From positions 1-64,000 of the forward strand of contig VGGU01000003.1 in NCBI GenBank assembly GCA_016868475.1: 64,000 nt of DNA. Direction: 5' to 3'. A model generated the notes under the pieces. It saw only the letters and a program-made list of their open reading frames with translations. It was not told the DNA's origin and did not search any database. Below are positions 1-8,103 of this stretch, one piece after another. Position 1 is the stretch's first letter; each line of letters opens with the position of its first letter. The stretch is from Bacteroidota bacterium (GTDB taxonomy: Bacteria; Bacteroidota; Bacteroidia; Chitinophagales; Chitinophagaceae). A program made the translations under genes and the position numbers.

Positions 1-108
1 TTTTGCAGTGTCAGGAATAATGATACCACCGGCAGTCTTCTCTTCGGCAGCAGCAGCTTTCACAATCACCCGATCGTGAAGCGGAGTTACATTTACTTTC
101 TTGGCCAT
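1..108 (-). CDS. groES: GroES co-chaperonin, partial (N-terminal 36 codons)
   Basis: The leftward reading frame starts at ATG 108-106 and runs off the window edge. The 36 visible residues begin [20 protein letters not shown] and continue with [15 protein letters not shown], the classic GroES opening (the PLxDRVxVK strand and the (T)xGGIxxPDxAK segment just before the mobile loop). GroES forms the heptameric lid of the GroEL folding chamber in the cytoplasm. groEL would be expected further left, outside the window. A -7 box (TAACTTTG, 161-168) lies about 52 bases upstream. The identification is firm; the rest of the gene cannot be seen. Confidence 0.95.
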   Translation of the reverse strand, partial: MAKKVNVTPLHDRVIVKAAAAEEKTAGGIIIPDTAK

Positions 109-160
109 AGCTTGTTTTGATTTTGTTTATTAATTGTCTGAACCACCCATCAATGGGCTG

Positions 161-168
161 CAAAGTTA
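161..168 (-). promoter_or_regulatory. Bacteroidota -7 box upstream of groES
   Basis: Read leftward this is TAACTTTG, matching the TAnnTTTG -7 element of the Bacteroidota primary sigma factor. It leaves a leader of about 50 bases before the groES ATG. I do not see a good TTTG -33 element at the expected 19-base spacing, and no CIRCE-like inverted repeat is obvious in the leader. Confidence 0.5.
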
Positions 169-320
169 CTGTAAATAGTATGCCATCTTGTTTTTTGGCA
201 TTTGTCTTACATTTTTTGTCAGAAATCTAACGACAAAAATGCTCATTGGCAACTCTTTTTAGAACCCCTCTGCCATTTTTTCAGTGCTTGTTTGTCCTTG
301 CAGGGCAATGGATTATGAAC

Positions 321-328
321 TATATTTG
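321..328 (+). promoter_or_regulatory. -7 box upstream of nusB operon
   Basis: TATATTTG matches TAnnTTTG, with TTG at 298-300 about 20 bases further upstream as a possible -33 element. The box ends 24 bases before the nusB ATG. It would drive nusB-lipoprotein-yajC-coaE. The 109-352 gap otherwise holds only this and the divergent groES promoter. Confidence 0.6.
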
Positions 329-352
329 CAAACTATAATAGCTCATTGAAAC

Positions 353-1282
353 ATGATCAGTAGAAGAAATATTCGGGTAAAAGTGATGCAGGTGCTTTAT
401 TCATTATCCACAATCGAAGAAGCGCCTACCTCCATTCGATTAAAGGCCCAACTTGATCAACATTTTGAGCATACCAGAGACCTATTCACCTACCTAACCT
501 GGTTTTTAACAGAGGTCCTGCGCTACACAGAGACCTATGCACACCAAAAAGCCACTAAGCACCTGCCAACCGAGGCAGATCTAAACATTAACATCAAGCT
601 TGCCGGCAATGAGTTGCTTTGGCAGATTCTTGAAAAGGAGGACTTTAAAAAACAGGTAAGTCGTTTAAAGCCTGAGTCCAGAACCGAGCCTGAGTTGATA
701 CGAAAAATTCATACGCAACTTTTGGACACCGCTGTTTACAAGGAGTATATCTCAAACAGTAAAAGAGATAAGAAAGAAGAAAGAAAGATCATGGAATTCA
801 TTTTGAATGACCTTCTTCTTGCCAACCCTCTTTTTCTATCGCACATAAGTGAACTATTTGGAAATTTTGATGACGACGGAGAATCCATTGTTCAGTTGAT
901 TGGTTCTTTACTACAAAAACCCGCTTCAGTTTCCCTTGATACATTGATAGACCCAGAAAAAGAAAAGTTTGCTCATGAGCTCTTACGAACAACAGTGGAA
1001 AAAGACCAACACTTGCAATCGCTGATTGTTCCTAAGTTAAAAAATTGGGACCCAGACCGCATAGCCATTTTGGACATGATCATGATGAAAATGGGCGTAG
1101 CAGAATTTCTTTATTTTGAAACAATTCCACCTAAAGTAACGCTTAATGAGTACATTGATCTTGCCAAGGAATACAGTACCGTACAAAGTGGTCATTTTGT
1201 AAATGGGATACTGGATAGTATTAGAAAGGAATTGGAAGAACAAGGAAAACTTCATAAAATTGATTTTAAAAAAAATAAATAA
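353..1282 (+). CDS. nusB: Transcription antitermination factor NusB (long Bacteroidota form)
   Basis: NusB binds boxA RNA with S10 (NusE) and promotes antitermination, chiefly of rRNA operons. The C-terminal part (about residues 165-300) carries the NusB signature: DRIAILDMIMMKMGVAEF, then TLNEYIDLAKEYS and the FVNGILDSI helix. At 309 residues it is about twice the length of E. coli NusB (about 140); the first 160 residues are helical and charged and have no counterpart in the short form, a layout I recall as usual in Bacteroidota. The start is favoured because it begins MISRRNIRVKVMQVLYS, a NusB-like first helix, and follows a -7 box at 321-328. It leads a four-gene rightward operon; the lipoprotein gene starts 10 bases after it. 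Confidence 0.9.
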   Translation: MISRRNIRVKVMQVLYSLSTIEEAPTSIRLKAQLDQHFEHTRDLFTYLTWFLTEVLRYTETYAHQKATKHLPTEADLNINIKLAGNELLWQILEKEDFKKQVSRLKPESRTEPELIRKIHTQLLDTAVYKEYISNSKRDKKEERKIMEFILNDLLLANPLFLSHISELFGNFDDDGESIVQLIGSLLQKPASVSLDTLIDPEKEKFAHELLRTTVEKDQHLQSLIVPKLKNWDPDRIAILDMIMMKMGVAEFLYFETIPPKVTLNEYIDLAKEYSTVQSGHFVNGILDSIRKELEEQGKLHKIDFKKNK

Positions 1283-1292
1283 CTACTCATTT

Positions 1293-1760
1293 ATGAAAAG
1301 ACTACTGTTGCTATTTGTCTTCTCCACTATTATTGTCGCAGGTTGCAGAGATTTACCGGCTAATACGGACGCCTCGGCAACTACCACTATGATGGATGAC
1401 GACAAAGAAAAAAAGCCACAAGAGGATACCACACAGTTCACCCAACTTACTTGGTTAGACACCACCGATCAATCGCTTGGGAAATTAACTCCAGGAAAAG
1501 AGATTGAAATCACCTGGCGTTTTAAAAACACCGGCCAACATCCGTTGATCGTGGAAGGAGTAAATGCTCCCTGTGGATGCACCATTCCGGAAAAACCCGA
1601 AAAGCCCCTATTGCCCGGTGAAGAGGGCATCATCAAAGCTAAGTTTAACGGGAGCGGAACAGGTTATATCGTTAAGCAAGTTCACATGGTTGCCAACACT
1701 AACCCATCTAAAAACCACACCCTGAGTTTTTCAGGAGAAATACCAGTACAAAAACAATAA
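1293..1760 (+). CDS. DUF1573-domain lipoprotein
   Basis: The frame is open upstream to 1203, but the start is set at ATG 1293 because it gives a lipoprotein signal peptide (MKRLLLLFVFSTIIVAGC, lipobox VAGC, Cys18) and avoids overlap with nusB. The mature protein (about 137 residues) has an acidic linker and then a DUF1573 immunoglobulin-like domain: ITWRFKNTGQHPLIV, the hallmark NAPCGCTIPEKP and a closing LSFSGEIPV strand. DUF1573 proteins are common envelope proteins in Bacteroidota with no settled function. Position between nusB and yajC is one I recall as conserved in the phylum. Likely anchored in the inner or outer membrane facing the periplasm. Confidence 0.85.
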   Translation: MKRLLLLFVFSTIIVAGCRDLPANTDASATTTMMDDDKEKKPQEDTTQFTQLTWLDTTDQSLGKLTPGKEIEITWRFKNTGQHPLIVEGVNAPCGCTIPEKPEKPLLPGEEGIIKAKFNGSGTGYIVKQVHMVANTNPSKNHTLSFSGEIPVQKQ

Positions 1761-1769
1761 ACAATACGT

Positions 1770-2105
1770 ATGAACACTTTCTATTTATTACAGCAAGCTG
1801 CACAACCTGGATTTGGCGGATTTCAGTTCATTTTTTTAGGATTAATGATCTTGGTTTTTTGGCTCTTTTTCATTAGACCACAAGCAAAACGAGCAAAAAC
1901 ACAAAAGGAATTTATAGACAACTTAGGCAAAGGCGAAAAGGTGGTAACTATTGCAGGTATTCATGCTACCATTAATAAGGTTAATGAAGATGGTACTTTG
2001 CAAATTGAAACAAGCCCAGGATCTTATTTAAAGATTGAAAAGTCCTCCATCAGCATGGACTGGACACAGGCTTTAAATAAGCCAGCCGCAACAGAAAAAA
2101 AATAA
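1770..2105 (+). CDS. yajC: Preprotein translocase accessory subunit YajC
   Basis: The protein has 111 residues with one N-terminal membrane span (about residues 18-37, FIFLGLMILVFWLFFIRPQA) followed at once by the YajC signature RPQAKRAKTQKEFIDNLGKGEKVVTIAGIH (quoted in part across residues 34-63), then a small beta-rich cytoplasmic domain. YajC associates with SecD and SecF around SecYEG. The fused secDF gene lies 2 kb downstream in a separate unit. It starts 9 bases after the lipoprotein gene and ends 2 bases before coaE, so it is cotranscribed. Length is normal for the family. Confidence 0.93.
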   Translation: MNTFYLLQQAAQPGFGGFQFIFLGLMILVFWLFFIRPQAKRAKTQKEFIDNLGKGEKVVTIAGIHATINKVNEDGTLQIETSPGSYLKIEKSSISMDWTQALNKPAATEKK

Positions 2106-2107
2106 CC

Positions 2108-2710
2108 ATGCTTCGGGTTGGCCTCACCGGTGGAATAGGCAGCGGGAAAACCACAGTAGCTCAAATTTTTGAGTCACTGGGCATCCCTGTGTTCTATGCA
2201 GATGATGTGGCCAAACAGTTAATGGCGCAAAACCCAGCCCTGATTACCGCTATAAAAGAAGAATTTGGCCAGCAGGCATACCTTGGGGATTTGTTGAATA
2301 AAGCGCATATCGCTTCCGTTGTTTTTTCAAACCCACAAAAACTTAATTGGTTAAATCAGTTAGTTCATCCAGCAACCATTCAGGCTGCTAACAATTGGTT
2401 TGAGGAACAAAAGTCGGCTTATGCCATCATTGAAGCCGCATTACTTTTTGAAAGCGGGGCTGACAAGGGCCTAGACTATACGGTGGGAGTTTCTTCTCCC
2501 CTTGCACTTCGATTGGAAAGAGTTATAAAAAGAGATGGCAGTAGTCCAGCGGTAATCAAGCAGCGCATGGATAATCAACTTGATGAAGAAATCCGTGATA
2601 GCAAATGTGATTTTCTGCTTTTCAATAACAACACCAAGCCGCTATTGGCGCAGGTAATAGAATTAGACAAACAACTTAGAGTTATTTCAAACGAGAAAGC
2701 GCAAGGCTAA
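2108..2710 (+). CDS. coaE: Dephospho-CoA kinase
   Basis: CoaE phosphorylates dephospho-CoA on the ribose 3'-hydroxyl, the last step of coenzyme A synthesis. The 200-residue protein opens with the P-loop GLTGGIGSGKTT (residues 5-16), followed by VFYADDVAKQLM (the CoA-binding ADxxA segment), HPATIQAANNWF and a C-terminal R(M)xNQLxxxxR lid segment (RMDNQLDEEIRDSKCDF). Last gene of the nusB operon. Its 3' end overlaps the convergent aminotransferase gene by 29 bases, so no terminator fits between them. Confidence 0.95.
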   Translation: MLRVGLTGGIGSGKTTVAQIFESLGIPVFYADDVAKQLMAQNPALITAIKEEFGQQAYLGDLLNKAHIASVVFSNPQKLNWLNQLVHPATIQAANNWFEEQKSAYAIIEAALLFESGADKGLDYTVGVSSPLALRLERVIKRDGSSPAVIKQRMDNQLDEEIRDSKCDFLLFNNNTKPLLAQVIELDKQLRVISNEKAQG

Positions 2711-3881
2711 TTCTATTCCAGCCCTCCTGAATTTTTTCGCGACTATTTGCAAATGAAAAACGAATGCAGCTGGGTTCACCAAAAGCATCTCCCATTACAG
2801 AAGTTACGTGTGCAGTATTTAATAGATACATAGACAAATCAGCAGCATTAGTAATGGTTGTATGGTCGTCACTCTTTCCATAATAAGCACTTACATCAGG
2901 AAAAATATAAAAAGCGCCAGCCGGTACGGGGCAGGTAATGCCCGGTATTGTGCTCACTAATTTTAAAACCATTTCTCGCCTAACCGCAAATTCTTTTACC
3001 ATTTGCAATGTAGGATCCAATTGCTGTGTCAATGCAGCAATGGCTGCGCGCTGGGCAATGGAATTAGCACCGCTGGTAAATTGACCTTGAATTTTTTCAC
3101 AGGCTTTGGCTATAGTTTCATTAGCAGCAATATATCCCAATCGCCATCCGGTCATTGCAAAACCTTTACTCAGTCCATTAACAATAGCCACTCGGTCTTT
3201 TATAGAAGGGAAACCTGCGATACTGCTATGAGCTCCCACATAATTAATATACTCATAGATCTCATCTGAAATGATGGTAATTTGAGGATGCTTTTCAAAA
3301 ACTTTTACCAATGCTTCAAGTTCGTCATGAGTATACACTGCTCCGCTGGGATTACAGGGAGAGGAAAAAAGAAAAACAGTTGTTTGATCGGTAATGGCGG
3401 CCTCTAACTCCTGAGGGCCAATTTTAAATGCTGCAGCTGCAGTGGTTTTTATTTCTACTACTTTTCCTCTTGCAATTTTTACCAACTCGCTATAGGTAAC
3501 CCAATAAGGAGTAGGAATAATGACTTCCTGCCCTTCGTCTACCAATGAAAGAATCAGGTTGGCCAAGCTTTGTTTGGCTCCTGTAGACACTACAATTTGT
3601 GTGGGCTTATAGCTTAGTCCGTTATCTCGTAATAATTTTGTGCAAACGGCTTCTCGCAACTCAAGATAACCAGGGACAGGAGTATAATGACTCCAATTCT
3701 CTTGGATGGCTTGCACTGCCGCCTCTTTAATATGAGTTGGGGTATCAAAGTCTGGTTCGCCCAGGCTTAAATCAATTACATCAACGCCATTGGCCCTTAG
3801 TTCGCGGCCAAGCTTCGCCATTTTTAGGGTTTCCGGTTCATTAAATCGACTTAGTAAAGTAGAAAGCGGAGTCATAGGCAT
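2682..3881 (-). CDS. Class I/II pyridoxal-phosphate aminotransferase (aspartate aminotransferase type)
   Basis: The 399-residue protein belongs to the fold-type I PLP aminotransferases of the AspAT-1b group. Visible motifs are DLSLGEPDFDTP near residue 37, the Y-x-PVPGYLELREAV stretch, SSPCNPSGAVY with the cofactor-contacting Asn, DEIYEYINY with the PLP-ring Asp, and NGLSKGFAMTGWRLGY with the Schiff-base Lys. It should transfer amino groups between aspartate (or a related amino acid) and 2-oxoglutarate in the cytoplasm. Substrate cannot be fixed from sequence; prephenate or aromatic substrates are alternatives in this subfamily. The stop lies inside the end of coaE (29-base overlap). Met3 is an equally good start. 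Confidence 0.9.
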   Translation of the reverse strand: MPMTPLSTLLSRFNEPETLKMAKLGRELRANGVDVIDLSLGEPDFDTPTHIKEAAVQAIQENWSHYTPVPGYLELREAVCTKLLRDNGLSYKPTQIVVSTGAKQSLANLILSLVDEGQEVIIPTPYWVTYSELVKIARGKVVEIKTTAAAAFKIGPQELEAAITDQTTVFLFSSPCNPSGAVYTHDELEALVKVFEKHPQITIISDEIYEYINYVGAHSSIAGFPSIKDRVAIVNGLSKGFAMTGWRLGYIAANETIAKACEKIQGQFTSGANSIAQRAAIAALTQQLDPTLQMVKEFAVRREMVLKLVSTIPGITCPVPAGAFYIFPDVSAYYGKSDDHTTITNAADLSMYLLNTAHVTSVMGDAFGEPSCIRFSFANSREKIQEGWNRISLALSRLK

Positions 3882-3968
3882 TAGTTGCTAAGCCGGCAAA
3901 TTACAATAAAGACCTAAACAAGAAACGCTATGGCCTTGGTTTTTATGCCAGAAGTTCCCTGAAAAAGC

Positions 3969-3976
3969 TATATTTG
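3969..3976 (+). promoter_or_regulatory. -7 box upstream of secDF
   Basis: TATATTTG is a strong TAnnTTTG match, 32 bases before the secDF ATG. No TTTG lies at the ideal 19-base distance; the nearest TTG (3936-3938) is 30 bases away. Confidence 0.5.
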
Positions 3977-4008
3977 CGGTCCTTGAAAAATTCTGTAAAT
4001 CAATCCCT

Positions 4009-7000
4009 ATGCAACTGAAAGGTTTGGTTCGCTTTTTTACTGTCCTACTGATCATCTATTCGCTGTATCAGCTCTCCTTTACGTGGCTGGTTCAAAATTT
4101 TGAGAAAAAGTCTCATGAAAAGGCCAGACAGCATATCGGCAAATCCTATCCAACTGCCGCTGTAAAGTATCCCAACAATAAGGATTCGCAATCCTATTGG
4201 CAGGCATTTCTTGACAAACAAGAGTCCACTTATTATGATAGTCTTATAAGGGCTAGTGAACAAGAAACGGTTACTTATGGCATCAATGGTGCCATGAGTT
4301 ACAAGAAAGCAAAAGAGGAGGAATTAAACCTTGGTCTTGACCTACAAGGTGGCATGAACGTTACACTTGAAGTAGAAATGTCAGGACTGTTACGATCACT
4401 GGCTAATAACACCACAGATCCTAATTTTCTCAGTGCTCTTCAAAACGCCGACAAACGCAAAGCAAATAGTGATGCTGACTTTATCACACTCTTCATCGCT
4501 GAATATAGAAAATTAGAGCCCCTAAGACCTCTGGCAACATTATTTTCAGGCGCAAGCGGCAATCAAGTCAATATTAAAACAACTGACGTTGATGTGGAAG
4601 TGTATATCAGAGAGCAGGCCAGAGCAGCTTTTGACCTTACATTTGGCCGTCTCAGCACCCGTATCGATCAGTTTGGTGTTGCACAGCCGTCTATTAACCC
4701 TATACCTAACCGCGGTCTAATCACAGTTGAACTGCCAGGTATAAAAGATAAAGAACGTGTTCGTAAACTTTTGCAAAGCACAGCTAGCCTGCAATTCTGG
4801 GAAGTATATACCTTAAAAAATGCAAACTACGCAAGCAGCTGGCAACGTGCCATTGATGCTTTTAATGTCAAGTATGCAGGCAAGAAGGACAGTACTTTGC
4901 AAAAAGACAGCAATGTTGTTGCTGCAAATGTAGCTACCCCAACAACTAAAACAGACACAGGAAGCACCAAGAAACTCTCTGAGGCCATTGTAAGTAAGGG
5001 AGCTGATACAGGCACAAATGCTGCAACAGCCAAAGCCTCTGCCATCAGTCTTAGTAACTACTTGCAATTTGTGCAACCCTACCAAGATGAGAAAGGCAAT
5101 GTTGTTTATCCTGGTGCAACAGCCATGGTTGCAGTAAAAGATACCGCCCTAGTAAGATCTTATTTGGACGAACTAAATGGCAACTTCCCTTCGGATGTTA
5201 GCTGGGCATTTGGAGTTCCTGACAAAGACAGCAAAGGAATTGCTTCCACAACAGTGGCTCTTCATGCACTTAAAACTTATAACCGCACTACAGCAAAATT
5301 GGAGGGAGATGCTATAGCGGATGCCCGACAAGATTTTGACCAATACGGTAAAGTACAAATTGAAATGACCATGCGTCCTGCTGGTGCAGCAATTTGGAAA
5401 AGAATGACTGAGGAAAATGTAGGAAGTCCAATTGCAATTGTTCTCGATAATGTGGTGCAATCTGCTCCGAATGTAATTACCCCAATTCCCAATGGAATTT
5501 CTTCCATCACTGGAAACTATTCCCAACAAGAAGCCGCAGACCTTGCCAATATTCTTAAGATTGGTAAACTCCCAGCCCCTGCAAAAATCGTACAGGAACA
5601 ACAAGTAGGCCCTACACTTGGAGAGGAAGCCATTCAAGGTGGTTCACTCAGCTTTCTTGTTTCCTTTTTAGTAATTTTTACATTGATGTTGGTTTATTAT
5701 AACACCAGTGGATGGATCGCCAACATTGCGTTAATTCTAAATCTGCTTTTCACCATAGGAATTTTAGCAGGTCTGGGTGCTACGCTTACCGCACCTGGTA
5801 TTGCAGGATTAGTATTGACAATTGGTATGGCCGTTGACACTAACGTAGTAATCTACGAGCGTATTAAAGAAGAGTTAAAACGTGGTAAAAGTTATTTAAC
5901 GGCCATTTCCGATGGATATAGTCGTTCATTACCTCCTGTATTGGATGGACATATCACCACCCTACTCACAGCTATAATTCTATTTTATTTTGGATTAGGC
6001 CCAGTAAAAGGCTTCGCAACCACTCAAATTCTTGGCTTATTACTTTCTCTATTCTGCGGGATTCTTGTTAGCCGTTGGGTAAGCGACATGTTTACCAATA
6101 AAAAGAAACATGTGGAGTACTTCACGGGAATCTCTACACGAATCTTCCAACATGCCAAGTACAAATTCATTGAGTATAGAAAAATTGCTTACTTCATCTC
6201 TATTGTTGTGCTGTTAGGTGGAATCGGATCTTTCTTTAACGGATTCAACTACGGAGTTGAATTTAATGGAGGACGCAGCTTCACCGTACAATTCCCAACT
6301 AAAGTAAATGTGGAGAATGTTCGTCAAGACCTTAATCACAGCTTTGAGGGAGTGAATACTATCATCAAAACCATAGGGGATAACTCAAAGTTGGAAATCA
6401 CTACCTCCTATCTTATCAAAGACACTAGAGGACCCGTGGCAGACTCTTTAGTTGAATATCGTTTGTATGAAGGACTGCAAAAATACCTACCAACAAATCT
6501 TAGTTTTCAGGAGTTCAAATCAGATCGATACATTCCTCAGACAAAGAAAGTACTCCCAACAATATCCGATGATTTAAAGACAGGTGCGGTAAAGGCTACT
6601 TTGTTTGCACTCATTGTTATCTTTTTATACATCTTTATTCGATTCAGGGATTGGCGCTATTCACTCGGCACCATAGTTGCACTTCTACATGACGTATTTG
6701 TAACATTGATTGTGTTCTCCTTTGCAAAAGACCTGGTTCCCTTTCCGCTTGAGATCGATCAACACTTCATTGCGGCAGTATTAACGGTGATTGGATTTTC
6801 CATGAATGATACCGTAATTGTATTTGACCGTATACGAGAAGATTCCAGGTTGATGCCTGGCGCCCCAATGGGAGAAATCATTAATCGTGCCATTAACGAA
6901 ACGTTAAGCAGAACTATTATGACTTCCCTAACGGTGTTCTTAACTATCCTGATTTTATTCTTGCTGGGTGGTGAAGTAACCAAAGGTTTTGCATTTGCTA

Positions 7001-7101
7001 TGTTAGTTGGTGTACTTACCGGAGTTTACTCATCCATTTTTGTAGCTGCCCCCATCCTGGTAGACTTGCAGGGCAAATCCAAAAAGAAACCTAGATCCTG
7101 A
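4009..7101 (+). CDS. secDF: Fused protein translocase subunit SecDF
   Basis: SecD and SecF are joined in one 1030-residue chain, as is usual in Bacteroidota. SecDF uses proton motive force to pull exported proteins through SecYEG from the periplasmic side. Residue 10-30 is the first membrane span; GLDLQGGMNVTLEVEM (about residue 108-123) is the SecD entry to the periplasmic P1 domain; GMAVDTNVVIYERIKEEL (near 609) is the SecD TM4 motif with the conserved Asp; the SecF half begins near 700 with FNYGVEFNGGRSF and carries the matching GFSMNDTVIVFDRIRED motif near 927. Twelve membrane spans are expected. A Thr/Ala/Ser/Lys-rich, low-complexity insertion (about residues 285-345) interrupts P1. A bidirectional terminator follows at 7121-7160. 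Confidence 0.97.
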   Translation: MQLKGLVRFFTVLLIIYSLYQLSFTWLVQNFEKKSHEKARQHIGKSYPTAAVKYPNNKDSQSYWQAFLDKQESTYYDSLIRASEQETVTYGINGAMSYKKAKEEELNLGLDLQGGMNVTLEVEMSGLLRSLANNTTDPNFLSALQNADKRKANSDADFITLFIAEYRKLEPLRPLATLFSGASGNQVNIKTTDVDVEVYIREQARAAFDLTFGRLSTRIDQFGVAQPSINPIPNRGLITVELPGIKDKERVRKLLQSTASLQFWEVYTLKNANYASSWQRAIDAFNVKYAGKKDSTLQKDSNVVAANVATPTTKTDTGSTKKLSEAIVSKGADTGTNAATAKASAISLSNYLQFVQPYQDEKGNVVYPGATAMVAVKDTALVRSYLDELNGNFPSDVSWAFGVPDKDSKGIASTTVALHALKTYNRTTAKLEGDAIADARQDFDQYGKVQIEMTMRPAGAAIWKRMTEENVGSPIAIVLDNVVQSAPNVITPIPNGISSITGNYSQQEAADLANILKIGKLPAPAKIVQEQQVGPTLGEEAIQGGSLSFLVSFLVIFTLMLVYYNTSGWIANIALILNLLFTIGILAGLGATLTAPGIAGLVLTIGMAVDTNVVIYERIKEELKRGKSYLTAISDGYSRSLPPVLDGHITTLLTAIILFYFGLGPVKGFATTQILGLLLSLFCGILVSRWVSDMFTNKKKHVEYFTGISTRIFQHAKYKFIEYRKIAYFISIVVLLGGIGSFFNGFNYGVEFNGGRSFTVQFPTKVNVENVRQDLNHSFEGVNTIIKTIGDNSKLEITTSYLIKDTRGPVADSLVEYRLYEGLQKYLPTNLSFQEFKSDRYIPQTKKVLPTISDDLKTGAVKATLFALIVIFLYIFIRFRDWRYSLGTIVALLHDVFVTLIVFSFAKDLVPFPLEIDQHFIAAVLTVIGFSMNDTVIVFDRIREDSRLMPGAPMGEIINRAINETLSRTIMTSLTVFLTILILFLLGGEVTKGFAFAMLVGVLTGVYSSIFVAAPILVDLQGKSKKKPRS

Positions 7102-7120
7102 TTCGTACATCAGCTTAAAT

Positions 7121-7160
7121 AAAAAAAACCGGAGCAGTAATCACTACTCCGGTTTTTTTA
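7121..7160. terminator. Bidirectional rho-independent terminator between secDF and the iscA-like gene
   Basis: An A-run is followed by stem CCGGAG (7129-7134), an inner AGT/ACT pairing with loop AATC, the return strand CTCCGG (7147-7152) and a T-run. Because both flanks are A/T-runs it can terminate the convergent transcripts of secDF and of the leftward gene at 7177-7524. Confidence 0.88.
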
Positions 7161-7176
7161 TGTCGCACTCAATCAA

Positions 7177-7524
7177 TTATACGGCAAAACTGGTTCCACA
7201 ACCACAGGTTTTACTTGCATTGGGATTAGTAAACGTAAAGCCTCTGTTTTGTAAACCATCCTGCCAATCTATTTCCATACCCGCTAAATAAATCTTGTGC
7301 GTGCTATCCATAACACAGGAAATTCCCTCTAGGGTAAAATGAACGTCCTTTTCTGTTGTGGTGTCAAACTCCAATATATAGGTCATTCCAGAACAACCCC
7401 CACCCTTTACCCCTATCCGAAGTGCTTGATTTGGAGCAGGAGGCTGCTCTGTCAGCAATCGTTGAATGGCTTTAACAGCGCCTGGTGTGAACTGTACCGG
7501 GGTTGATGTTGTGATCATTTCCAT
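7177..7524 (-). CDS. Iron-sulfur cluster assembly A-type carrier (IscA/ErpA/HesB family)
   Basis: A-type carriers bind iron or Fe-S clusters and pass them to apo-proteins. The 115-residue length is typical. The three ligand cysteines are present: Cys44 in GGGCSGMTY and Cys107/Cys109 in the C-terminal TCGCGTSFAV. No iscS, iscU or suf genes are nearby, so it may act as a stand-alone ErpA-like carrier. The start codon follows a TAGTTTTG box by only four bases, implying a leaderless mRNA (Met3 is the alternative start). Confidence 0.93.
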   Translation of the reverse strand: MEMITTSTPVQFTPGAVKAIQRLLTEQPPAPNQALRIGVKGGGCSGMTYILEFDTTTEKDVHFTLEGISCVMDSTHKIYLAGMEIDWQDGLQNRGFTFTNPNASKTCGCGTSFAV

Positions 7525-7528
7525 ACTG

Positions 7529-7536
7529 CAAAACTA
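7529..7536 (-). promoter_or_regulatory. -7 box abutting the iscA-like start (leaderless type)
   Basis: Leftward reading gives TAGTTTTG, then CAGT, then the ATG. With transcription starting a few bases after the box, the mRNA would begin at or next to the start codon. The same TAnnTTTG-N4-ATG spacing recurs at yggS, hppD and purK. Confidence 0.5.
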
Positions 7537-7556
7537 AATAAAGCTTTGGAATAAAC

Positions 7557-7564
7557 TATTTTTG
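7557..7564 (+). promoter_or_regulatory. -7 box upstream of the 7584 gene
   Basis: TATTTTTG fits TAnnTTTG and ends 19 bases before the ATG at 7584. It would drive the unknown protein and the mutase behind it. No clear -33 element. Confidence 0.4.
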
Positions 7565-7583
7565 ACATTCCGAACTAAATACT

Positions 7584-8093
7584 ATGTCAATAGATTTGAT
7601 TACACTCAGCTTTGCACTTTCTGTTTTAGCTGTTATACTTAGCATCTTTGCCTTTCAACGAAGCCATCAAAAATTAGAACAACAAACCTCCGAAGAGAAA
7701 CATTTTGAATCCACCCCTTTGCAACTACAAGCCTATGAACGTTTGGTGTTATTAACGGAACGTATAGCCTTAGCAGAACTCATTAACAGGCTTTATCAGC
7801 CAGGTTATAGTGCTATGGAAATGAAACAACTATTATTGGACAACATTAGACAGGAATTCTCCTATAACACTTCTCAACAACTCTATGTTAGCCAGTTGGC
7901 TTGGGATGCAGTAAGGAATCTAAAAGAGCAGGAGATCATGCTGATTAATCAAGTGTATAGCCTGATAACACCCACAGATCCTGCAACTGCTTTTACAAAA
8001 AAAATACTTGAAACTGAAATGGCTCAAACTGAAGGATCCTTACGTGATTTGGTTACACAGGTACTTAACAGAGAGGCTAAAAAAATAATGTAA
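7584..8093 (+). CDS. Unknown membrane-anchored cytoplasmic protein
   Basis: I do not recognise this 169-residue protein. It has one N-terminal hydrophobic helix (about residues 4-23, [20 protein letters not shown]), then a polar, mostly helical domain containing [20 protein letters not shown] and [19 protein letters not shown], and ends in a basic tail. No catalytic motif is visible. It lies 10 bases before the mutase gene and is presumably cotranscribed, which is the only clue to function. It looks like a real gene: good codon pattern, a -7 box ahead and no competing frame. Confidence 0.75.
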   Translation: MSIDLITLSFALSVLAVILSIFAFQRSHQKLEQQTSEEKHFESTPLQLQAYERLVLLTERIALAELINRLYQPGYSAMEMKQLLLDNIRQEFSYNTSQQLYVSQLAWDAVRNLKEQEIMLINQVYSLITPTDPATAFTKKILETEMAQTEGSLRDLVTQVLNREAKKIM

Positions 8094-8103
8094 GAACCTT
8101 GAT

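Noticed and set aside
109..352. CIRCE-type heat-shock operator upstream of groES
   Set aside because: I looked for the TTAGCACTC-N9-GAGTGCTAA inverted repeat and found nothing close.
1203..1292. N-terminal extension of the DUF1573 protein into nusB
   Set aside because: It would bury the lipoprotein signal peptide in mid-chain; ATG 1293 is a much better start.
5173..5637. A 154-codon leftward frame inside secDF
   Set aside because: Opposite-strand shadow of a clearly identified gene, with a cysteine-rich, non-protein-like composition.
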